Origin: Competibacteraceae bacterium UBA6584
GTDB lineage: Bacteria; Pseudomonadota; Gammaproteobacteria; Competibacterales; Competibacteraceae
Assembly (NCBI GenBank): GCA_002433805.1
Contig: DJIW01000017.1
Span: 1,161 to 22,438, forward strand
Direction of reading: 5' to 3'
Length of the DNA stretch: 21,278 nt
Shown here in pieces: positions 15,689 through 20,724 of this stretch. The notes under the pieces were generated by a model, which saw only the letters and a program-made list of their open reading frames with translations, was not told the DNA's origin and searched no databases. Every line of letters starts with the position of its first letter. Within the stretch, counting starts at the first letter, position 1. The translations under genes were made by a program, and so were the position numbers.

Positions 15689-16141
15689 TCATCGTTTCGC
15701 ACGCGGGGTCGCCGCGCCAATTTCCCATTCCGCGATCCCGCCAGTAACCACTCGAAACAAAGGGTGGGCTTGAGGCAGCGCGATCGGTGGCAGATCGGCC
15801 AACCAATCCGGCGCTCGGATGCTGAGCTTAGACAGCAAATGCCGCCATTCGTAGGCAAGCTGGTCAGCAGTGGCCGGCATCGGCGCTGCTGGTTGCATTG
15901 CGCCAATCTTCGTTTGGTTAAAGCGGTAGCCGCGCCGGTCGGCTTCAAGGCAAACAGCCGTCAAGTAATGGGCGATTTGTGAGGCTGGATGCTCGCATTG
16001 GCGAAAGCGCGTCAGTTGCGGGTGGTGCTGATAGCCCCTGGTTTGACCGAGCAACACCGCCTGGGCGAGTAAAGCCTCGCGCCACAGCGCGACCAGACCT
16101 CTAGCGTCCAGATATCGGGGATGCAACGTCCATAACCGCAT
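15689..16141 (-). CDS. Pyrimidine-dimer DNA glycosylase/endonuclease V-like protein
   Basis: The 150-residue protein begins MRLWTLHPRYLDARGLVALWREALLAQAVL and continues GQTRGYQHHPQLTRFRQCEHP, the pattern of the Pyr_excise family related to phage T4 endonuclease V (DenV), which cuts the glycosyl bond at UV-induced pyrimidine dimers. E22 in LWRE may correspond to DenV E23. However, DenV uses the amino group of Thr2 as nucleophile, and here residue 2 is Arg, so activity may differ or be lost. Many chromosomal members of the family look like this. The C-terminal ~60 residues (WRHLLSKLSIRAP, LPQAHPLFRVVTGGIAEWE) are extra relative to DenV. ATG 16141 has no strong ribosome-binding site. First gene of the minus-strand run down to 14251. 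Confidence 0.75.
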   Translation of the reverse strand: MRLWTLHPRYLDARGLVALWREALLAQAVLLGQTRGYQHHPQLTRFRQCEHPASQIAHYLTAVCLEADRRGYRFNQTKIGAMQPAAPMPATADQLAYEWRHLLSKLSIRAPDWLADLPPIALPQAHPLFRVVTGGIAEWEIGAATPRAKR

Positions 16142-16311
16142 GAGAGCGCTCTAAAAAATTTGCAGATCGACGCCGGCCTGTACTCGGAAAATCGGCGGGC
16201 TTATACTGCGCGGCCAGCCGCTCTGGAGCGTGGCGATTTTAGCTGTTTTGATCTCGATAACGCCGCCGGGATATCGGCCCCCCGACGGATAACCTGTTCC
16301 GGCCGGATGCA

Positions 16312-16563
16312 ATGTATCGATGCCAAGTGTGTGGAAAGATCCTTCCCGCTCGCACGACTTCGTTTCAAATCACTGTCAAAACCCGCTGCAAATCCTATCC
16401 GTTCCGTTCTAAAGCGAATGGGTTCAAGCAAATCAAAGCAGGTTCGCTCACTCAAACAAGCCGCTGGGAATCACGGAATGATCCAGGTGGACAAGGACGA
16501 GAAATTGTAAAAGAGACCAGGGTTTGCCCGGCTTGCTATCAGGCCAGCAAAGCATCGATCTAG
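16312..16563 (+). CDS. Small CxxC/CxxC putative zinc-ribbon protein
   Basis: An 83-residue basic protein with paired cysteines at both ends: C4-x-x-C7 (MYRCQVCGKILPARTTSF) and C72-x-x-C75 (RVCPACYQ). These would form a four-Cys zinc site holding the termini together. The middle has a Lys/Arg-rich stretch (CKSYPFRSKANGFKQIKAG) and a DPGGQGREIVKE segment. I recall similar small uncharacterised proteins in proteobacteria and infer nucleic-acid or ribosome contact from the charge, without proof. The ATG at 16312 gives the Cys-rich start, but its ribosome-binding site is weak (GGA close to the start). A 170-base gap separates it from the divergent endonuclease V-like gene, and uup starts 50 bases after its stop. 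Confidence 0.62.
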   Translation: MYRCQVCGKILPARTTSFQITVKTRCKSYPFRSKANGFKQIKAGSLTQTSRWESRNDPGGQGREIVKETRVCPACYQASKASI

Positions 16564-16613
16564 GCTACACTACTGCCCGATCTCTTTATCCAGCCTATCA
16601 TGGAACTCGCGTC

Positions 16614-18503
16614 ATGCCCCTCATCAGCTTCGATAATCTCTCCATCGCCTTCGGCGCGGAAAAGCTGCTGGATGGCGCGAATTTCCAATTGGACGCGGGC
16701 GAGCGAGTCTGTTTGATCGGCCGCAACGGCGCGGGCAAGACCACGTTGCTGCGTTTGCTGGCCGGGGAGATCCAGCCGGATGGCGGCGAACTCTGGCGGC
16801 AGCCGAGCTTGCGGGTCGCCACGCTGGCGCAGGAACTGCCCGCCGATACGACGGCCACGGTGTTCGAGGTCGTCGCGGGTGGCTTGGAATTGGGGACGCT
16901 GCTGGCGGCGTATCACGATGCGGCTGTGCATCTGTCGCAAGACCCCGACGCCTTAGGGAAGATGGAGCGCCTACAGCATGAACTGGAAGCCCGTGACGGC
17001 TGGCGCTGGCAACAGCGGGTCGAAACCGTCATCAGCCGCTTGCAACTCCCGGCGGATACACCGCTGGCGGAATTGTCGGGCGGCTGGCGGCGGCGGGTAT
17101 TGCTGGGGCGGGCGCTGGTGCGCGACCCGGATGTGCTGCTGCTGGATGAGCCGACCAACCATCTCGATCTCGAAACCATCCAATGGCTGGAAAACGAACT
17201 GCTGGAGTTTCGCGGCGGGCTGCTGTTCGTCACTCACGACCGCGCCTTGCTGCAACGGCTGGCGACCCGGTTGCTGGAGCTGGATCGCGGCATTCTGACT
17301 TCGTGGCCGGGCGACTACGCCGCGTTTGTGGAGAAGAAAGCCGCACTGTTGGAAATCGAAGCGCGGCACAGCGCCAAATTCGACAAGAATCTCGCCCAGG
17401 AAGAAGCCTGGATTCGCCAGGGCATCAAGGCCCGTCGCACCCGCAATGAAGGCCGGGTGCGGGCGCTGTACGCCTTGCGCGAGGAACGTCGCCAACGCCG
17501 CGAACAATCCGGCAAAGCCAGCTTTGCGCTGGAGCAGGCGGAGGTATCGGGCAAGTTGGTGATCGAGGCGCAAAACCTCTTTTACGCCTGGCAAGGCGAA
17601 CCGCTGATCCGCGATTTCTCGGCCCGCATCCTGCGCGGCGACCGCATCGGTCTGATCGGTCCCAACGGTTCTGGCAAGACCACGCTGCTGAATCTACTGC
17701 TCGGCCATTTGTCGCCCGCCAGCGGTCAAGTGCGGCACGGCACCAAATTGGAAATCGCCTATTTCGATCAACTGCGCGAGCATTTAGACCCGGAACAAAC
17801 CGTGTTGGATAGCGTCGCGGGCGGGCGGGAGACCATCGAACTCAACGGCCAGCGCCGCCACATCATCGGTTATCTGGGCGATTTTCTGTTCACCGCGCAA
17901 CGGGCGCGCTCGCCGGTCAAATCGCTGTCCGGCGGCGAACGCAACCGGTTGCTGCTGGCCCGCTTGTTTACCCAACCGGCGAATCTGTTGGTCATGGACG
18001 AACCGACCAACGATCTCGATCTGGAAACGCTGGAACTGTTGGAAGAACTGCTGCTGGAATACACCGGCACGCTGCTGCTGGTCAGCCATGATCGCGCGTT
18101 TCTGGATAACGTCGTGACCAGTTGTCTGGTGTTTGAAAGCGACGGGCGGATTCGGGAATATGTCGGCGGTTACACTGACTGGTTGCGCCAGCGCGCCGCG
18201 CCGGAACCCCTGCCCGCCGTCAAATCCAAACCCGCGCCCGCTGCGCCGCCGAAGCCATCGAAACCAGCGACATCCGGGCGATTGGGCTACAACGAACGGC
18301 GGGAATTGGAGCAGTTGCCCGCGCGCATTGAAGAATTGGAACAACGCCAGCAGGCGTTACACGACTTGACCGCCGATCCCACTTTTTATAAGCAAGATAC
18401 AGCCATCGTTACGCAACGATTAGAAGAATTGAAGGCGCTGGAAGTGGACTTGGAAGCGACTTATGCACGGTGGGAAGCACTGGAAGGGCGGGGCGTTGGT
18501 TGA
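16614..18503 (+). CDS. uup: ABC-F family ATPase, Uup type
   Basis: The 629-residue soluble protein has two ABC ATPase domains and no membrane segments, as in ABC-F proteins acting on the ribosome or, for Uup, linked to branched-DNA processing and transposon excision. Domain 1: Walker A GRNGAGKT (36-43), signature LSGGW (from L154), Walker B LLLDEPTNHLD. Domain 2: Walker A GPNGSGKT (349-356), signature LSGGERN, Walker B LLVMDEPTNDLD. A P-site-tRNA interaction-type linker lies between them (RQGIKARRTRNEGRVRALYA). After a Pro/Ala/Lys-rich hinge comes a C-terminal coiled coil (RRELEQLPARIEELEQRQQAL) typical of Uup. The frame is open back to 16524, but the ATG at 16614 (MPLISFDNLS) is the usual N-terminus. 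It converges on the next gene with a 7-base gap. Confidence 0.93.
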   Translation: MPLISFDNLSIAFGAEKLLDGANFQLDAGERVCLIGRNGAGKTTLLRLLAGEIQPDGGELWRQPSLRVATLAQELPADTTATVFEVVAGGLELGTLLAAYHDAAVHLSQDPDALGKMERLQHELEARDGWRWQQRVETVISRLQLPADTPLAELSGGWRRRVLLGRALVRDPDVLLLDEPTNHLDLETIQWLENELLEFRGGLLFVTHDRALLQRLATRLLELDRGILTSWPGDYAAFVEKKAALLEIEARHSAKFDKNLAQEEAWIRQGIKARRTRNEGRVRALYALREERRQRREQSGKASFALEQAEVSGKLVIEAQNLFYAWQGEPLIRDFSARILRGDRIGLIGPNGSGKTTLLNLLLGHLSPASGQVRHGTKLEIAYFDQLREHLDPEQTVLDSVAGGRETIELNGQRRHIIGYLGDFLFTAQRARSPVKSLSGGERNRLLLARLFTQPANLLVMDEPTNDLDLETLELLEELLLEYTGTLLLVSHDRAFLDNVVTSCLVFESDGRIREYVGGYTDWLRQRAAPEPLPAVKSKPAPAAPPKPSKPATSGRLGYNERRELEQLPARIEELEQRQQALHDLTADPTFYKQDTAIVTQRLEELKALEVDLEATYARWEALEGRGVG

Positions 18504-18510
18504 AATCGGC

Positions 18511-19269
18511 TCATCGATGAGTTGCATCGTCGGGGTTTGTATTTGCGGGGTCGTTGTGGCTTGAGCCGACCCCGATTCCGACCCCGGCTCCCATGCCCGC
18601 CGCACCCATCCCGCCGCCATCGCCGCCATCCCGACCACCACCGCCACCACCTTCAGAGCGACCCGCGCCACCTGCCGCGCCGCCGCTCTTGCCGCTGCTG
18701 CTCGGACGCAGCGGCCCTTGGTTGGGAATGCGCAATTCCGGCGGAACCGGCTCCAGATCCAGCGCCTGCCGGATAAAATTACGCAACGAGATCACCAGTT
18801 CAGCCAGATCGACCTTGCGGCCCGCCACCATTTCGGTAGCCGCGTGCGCCGCTAGTCGTACCTGTTCTTCCGTGCCGAGCAGGATGACATCCGACAGCGC
18901 CGCTTCGACCGCATCGCGGATACGGCGGCGGCGTTCGGAACTGGCGGGCATCACGGCAGCATCACCGGCTGCACGCGCTGAAACGTCACCGCTTTCAGCC
19001 GCATCCGCCAACGCGCCCCTCTGACGCAGTTGCCCTAAATGGCTGGGATCAACCGCCAGTTCGCCGGTGAATGATCCACCCAGCGTTTTATAAGCAGCAA
19101 TCAGGGTGCGCAGTCGTTCGTTGATCTGGCGGTTTTCGCGCTCGCGTCGCCGCTGGATGGTCTGCATGAAAATCAGGCGGACGCCGACCGCGACCAGCGT
19201 CATCAATATCAATCCGAACAGGGTAGATGCCAGGGTGTTCCAGGAGCTGAAGTCGAGAGCGCCGCGCAT
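18511..19269 (-). CDS. Membrane-anchored protein with glycine-rich C-terminal tail, function unknown
   Basis: A 252-residue product with one N-terminal membrane span (about residues 12-34, NTLASTLFGLILMTLVAVGV then RLIF), followed by a basic, coiled-coil-prone stretch (QTIQRRRERENRQINERLRTLI) that should sit in the cytoplasm. The middle (residues 110-175) is helical: SERRRRIRDAVEAALSDVILLGTEEQVRLAAHAATEMVAGRKVDLAELVISLRNFIRQAL in outline. The tail (about 192-236) is almost pure Gly with Ala, Ser, Asp and Met, low-complexity and probably disordered. I recall similar uncharacterised proteins in proteobacteria but know no function. ATG 19269 lacks a ribosome-binding site, and a TATAAT sits 8 bases upstream, so a leaderless transcript is possible. 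Gly codons make this stretch strongly C-rich on the plus strand. Confidence 0.75.
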   Translation of the reverse strand: MRGALDFSSWNTLASTLFGLILMTLVAVGVRLIFMQTIQRRRERENRQINERLRTLIAAYKTLGGSFTGELAVDPSHLGQLRQRGALADAAESGDVSARAAGDAAVMPASSERRRRIRDAVEAALSDVILLGTEEQVRLAAHAATEMVAGRKVDLAELVISLRNFIRQALDLEPVPPELRIPNQGPLRPSSSGKSGGAAGGAGRSEGGGGGGRDGGDGGGMGAAGMGAGVGIGVGSSHNDPANTNPDDATHR

Positions 19270-19277
19270 TAGAAAAG

Positions 19278-19321
19278 ATTATATCCTACTGTTATTATAG
19301 AGAAATCCTATTTATTAGGAT
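19278..19321 (-). promoter_or_regulatory. Promoter-like and inverted-repeat region before the glycine-rich membrane-protein gene
   Basis: On the minus strand two perfect TATAAT hexamers occur (19283-19278 and 19299-19294), the nearer only 8 bases from the ATG. ATCCTA occurs at 19283-19288 and 19305-19310, 22 bases apart, and TAGGAT at 19316-19321 makes a perfect inverted repeat with the second copy (6-base arms, 5-base loop). No good -35 is seen for either -10. Repeats spaced by about two helical turns around -10 boxes could be operator sites, but this is pattern-based only. Confidence 0.35.
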
Positions 19322-19372
19322 AGACAATGCGATCTGTGCGGTGTCTGAACGCGGTTTTATTCGAAGCCATGA

Positions 19373-19759
19373 TTACCACAGAGTTCGCACGGGGTAGGCT
19401 TGAATGTGGCTGTCGGGTGTCAGCAGCGTCAAGCCGTCGGCAATGGCCTGACCAATCAACATCCGGTCGAAAGGGTCTTGATGATGATGGGGCAACCGCC
19501 GTAATTCAAGAACGGCGGCTTCATGCAGGTCTAGCGAGAGGATGTCATGCTTATCACGTTCGGTCGGAACATAGATATGGGGCGGTTCAGCCAGGGGTAG
19601 TCGCCCCAAACCATGTTTGATTGCGATTTCCCACGCTGAGATCACACTGAGGTAAAGCGTGTGCGCTGAATCAGTGATTAAGGCGTGGGCGTTGGCCGAA
19701 AGTTGCTTGGGATCGCGCACGATCCAGAGAAACACACAGGTATCGAGCAGAATATTCAT
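19373..19759 (-). CDS. PIN-domain toxin (VapC-type ribonuclease)
   Basis: A 128-residue PIN-domain protein, expected to be an Mg-dependent ribonuclease that stops translation when its antitoxin is lost. The acidic active-site set is complete: D6 in NILLDTCVFLW, E44 in SAWEIAIKHG, D95/D98 in HHHQDPFDRMLIGQA, and D116 in LTPDSHI. Length is typical. The start overlaps the antitoxin stop by four bases (ATGA), the normal TA arrangement for keeping toxin output coupled to antitoxin. It belongs to the PIN subgroup usually partnered by Phd/YefM-like antitoxins. No inactivating change is visible, so this cassette looks alive, unlike the two broken cassettes next to it. Confidence 0.92.
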   Translation of the reverse strand: MNILLDTCVFLWIVRDPKQLSANAHALITDSAHTLYLSVISAWEIAIKHGLGRLPLAEPPHIYVPTERDKHDILSLDLHEAAVLELRRLPHHHQDPFDRMLIGQAIADGLTLLTPDSHIQAYPVRTLW

Positions 19760-20004
19760 TCAGTTTCGCCAGTGAAGGCGGCTAAGAATTCTGCGGGTAA
19801 GGGATCAAAGAACTCAGGTGGTAATTCGGTGCCGCAATCTGCCGCCAGCCCTAGGGGGCGCGGTCGGGTACGCGGCTTAGGCAGCGGGCGAATTTCAGCG
19901 ATAGGGATGTTCCGCTTGCATAACAGGATGGTTTCTCCCTGCTCCAGGGCAGGCAGGTAGCGAGAGAGGTGGGTTTTGGCTTCGTGGATGTTGAGCTTGA
20001 TCAT
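19756..20004 (-). CDS. Phd/YefM-family antitoxin paired with the PIN toxin
   Basis: An 82-residue antitoxin. The N-terminus (MIKLNIHEAKTHLSRYLPALEQGETILLCKRNIPIAEIRPL) is the Phd/YefM DNA-binding fold: short strand, HEAK-x-x-L-S helix, the E-x-G-E-x-I-x-x-x-R/K-x-x-x-P-I-A turn. The C-terminal Pro-rich part (ADCGTELPPEFFDPLPAEFLAAF) would wrap the toxin and occlude its active site. It should bind operators in its own promoter, probably together with the toxin. There is no clear ribosome-binding site before the ATG at 20004. The intergenic space to the divergent YefM-like gene is only about 56 bases, so its promoter and that of the neighbour overlap. Confidence 0.9.
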   Translation of the reverse strand: MIKLNIHEAKTHLSRYLPALEQGETILLCKRNIPIAEIRPLPKPRTRPRPLGLAADCGTELPPEFFDPLPAEFLAAFTGETE

Positions 20005-20019
20005 AGGCTGAAATATAAT
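19991..20019 (+). promoter_or_regulatory. Candidate sigma70 promoter for the YefM-like antitoxin gene
   Basis: TTGAGC (19991-19996), exactly 17 bases, then a perfect TATAAT (20014-20019) gives a good plus-strand promoter with transcription starting near 20026, about 35 bases before the ATG at 20061. The -35 lies within the first codons of the divergent Phd-like antitoxin gene, so the two TA loci share regulatory DNA. Confidence 0.55.
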
Positions 20020-20037
20020 CTATTACTTAGTTTATTT

Positions 20038-20066
20038 ATAGTATGATGTGGAAACTGATTATGCAA
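20038..20066 (-). promoter_or_regulatory. Candidate divergent promoter for the Phd/PIN toxin-antitoxin pair
   Basis: On the minus strand TTGCAT (20066-20061) and TACTAT (20043-20038) are separated by 17 bases. They are partial consensus matches, but the position fits transcription of the Phd-like antitoxin gene starting at 20004. It overlaps the leader and start codon of the plus-strand YefM-like gene. Confidence 0.3.
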
Positions 20067-20267
20067 TACATCATTAGTTCATCAGGTGAGCGACTATCGG
20101 TGATTCTGCCCATTGCCGAATACGAGGCACTGCTAAGTCGTGCGTCCGAAGACGAAACTGCCTATCTGTTGCGCGAACCAAATGGGATTATTCTGCTTCA
20201 ACGAATCGAGAACATCCGCCAAGGCTGTAACTTCGTAGAACGGAAACTGTTGCCTGATGAAGATTAG
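20061..20267 (+). CDS. YefM-like antitoxin without an intact toxin
   Basis: A 68-residue antitoxin of the YefM/RelB type. The N-terminal part (MQYIISSSGERLSVILPIAEYEALL) is an atypically short, DNA-binding-like segment. The middle ETAYLLREPNGIILLQRIENIRQG closely follows the E. coli YefM pattern ETAYLLRSP...LMDSI...SGK, which precedes the toxin-binding tail. The in-frame ATG at 20043 is possible, but the one at 20061 has GGAAA upstream and gives the usual start. The stop overlaps the ATG of a YoeB-like reading frame that ends after 15 codons, so the partner toxin has been lost. It may still neutralise a homologous toxin elsewhere or repress its own promoter. Confidence 0.78.
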   Translation: MQYIISSSGERLSVILPIAEYEALLSRASEDETAYLLREPNGIILLQRIENIRQGCNFVERKLLPDED

Positions 20268-20304
20268 ATGGGAAGCGGATGCTTCGGCGCAATACATAAA
20301 CTGA
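20257..20304 (+). pseudogene. Truncated YoeB-like toxin, N-terminal 15 codons
   Basis: An ATG at 20257, overlapping the antitoxin stop by 11 bases, reads MKIRWEADASAQYIN then TGA. E. coli YoeB starts MKLIWSEESWDDY: the MK, hydrophobic residue 3, W5 and Y13 coincide. The position relative to the YefM-like gene is exactly where yoeB should be. None of the later YoeB elements (catalytic Glu/Arg/His region, RYHY end) is found in any frame before the next gene at 20358, so most of the gene was deleted rather than just frameshifted. The alignment is short and made by eye from remembered sequence, so the family assignment relies on gene order as much as on similarity. Confidence 0.5.
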
Positions 20305-20357
20305 AAGTAGTCAGATGAAGTCTTCCTATTTTTAGCCTTCTTGGAGTATCTATTGCA

Positions 20358-20567
20358 ATGAATTTCAGTATTGAATACGAGCAGGAAGATGATGGACGCT
20401 GGTTGGCTGAGGTTCCTGAATTACCAGGCGTTCTAGCCTATGGTAGCTATGTTGAGGAAGCGATGCTTAAGGCCGAAGCGCTCGCTTTGCGCGTCATTGC
20501 CGAAAGATTGGAACAAGGCGAAAGTCGCCCTGTACCCATTCATTTTTCGATTGCTACTTTTGTATGA
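20358..20567 (+). CDS. HicB-family antitoxin without an intact toxin
   Basis: A 69-residue protein with the HicB fold: a partial RNase H-like strand pattern MNFSIEYEQEDDGRWLAEVPELPGVLAYGSYVEEAMLKAEALALRVIAERLEQGE in outline. The diagnostic features are D-x-G-x-W/Y-x-A-x-x-P-x-L-P-G and the ...EEA..KAEALALR helix. HicB binds and inhibits the HicA mRNA interferase and can repress transcription. This short version has no C-terminal DNA-binding domain, as in the small HicB subgroup. GGAG lies 11 bases before the ATG, a little far. The stop (ATGA overlap) meets the start of a broken HicA-like gene, so the antitoxin is now alone. It is intact, which suggests either recent toxin loss or a retained use. 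Confidence 0.85.
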   Translation: MNFSIEYEQEDDGRWLAEVPELPGVLAYGSYVEEAMLKAEALALRVIAERLEQGESRPVPIHFSIATFV

Positions 20568-20655
20568 CGCAATGGTCATCAGATGCTGGCACGTTCAGGT
20601 CGGCCTGATTATTTTATTATCTGCTCATGAAGGCGGTCTTGAGTCAAGACGCTGA
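20564..20655 (+). pseudogene. Degraded HicA-like toxin gene
   Basis: The ATG at 20564 overlaps the HicB stop as ATGA and reads MTQWSS, like the MTQWPS start of HicA proteins that pair with short HicB antitoxins, before a stop at 20606-20608. In a second frame (20586-20630) LARSGRPDYFII resembles the HicA LSRxGWPDYVF segment. In a third frame (from 20623) AHEGGLESRR resembles the following FHDGEE region. The pieces are in the expected order, but the span is much shorter than a real hicA (about 70-80 codons) and the double-stranded-RNA-binding-like core with its catalytic His is missing. This indicates an internal deletion plus frameshifts. Based on by-eye comparison to remembered sequences. 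Confidence 0.45.
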
Positions 20656-20664
20656 GTCGTTAGC

Positions 20665-20698
20665 TATAATTGCGTTAATTTTGTGTCTAAAATAAAAT
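20665..20698 (+). promoter_or_regulatory. Candidate promoters for the terminal gene
   Basis: A perfect TATAAT lies at 20665-20670 without a clear -35. A second candidate has TTGCGT at 20670-20675, a 17-base spacer, and TAAAAT at 20693-20698. Either would transcribe the gene starting at 20725. Confidence 0.33.
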
Positions 20699-20724
20699 AT
20701 GACGCAACGCTTGGAGACTTAGAT

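Noticed and set aside
18510..18521. Perfect 12-base palindrome CTCATCGATGAG between uup and the membrane-protein gene, considered as a bidirectional terminator
   Set aside because: It has no loop and no flanking U/A-run, so it would not form a good terminator hairpin. It may be chance, as it includes the end of a coding sequence.
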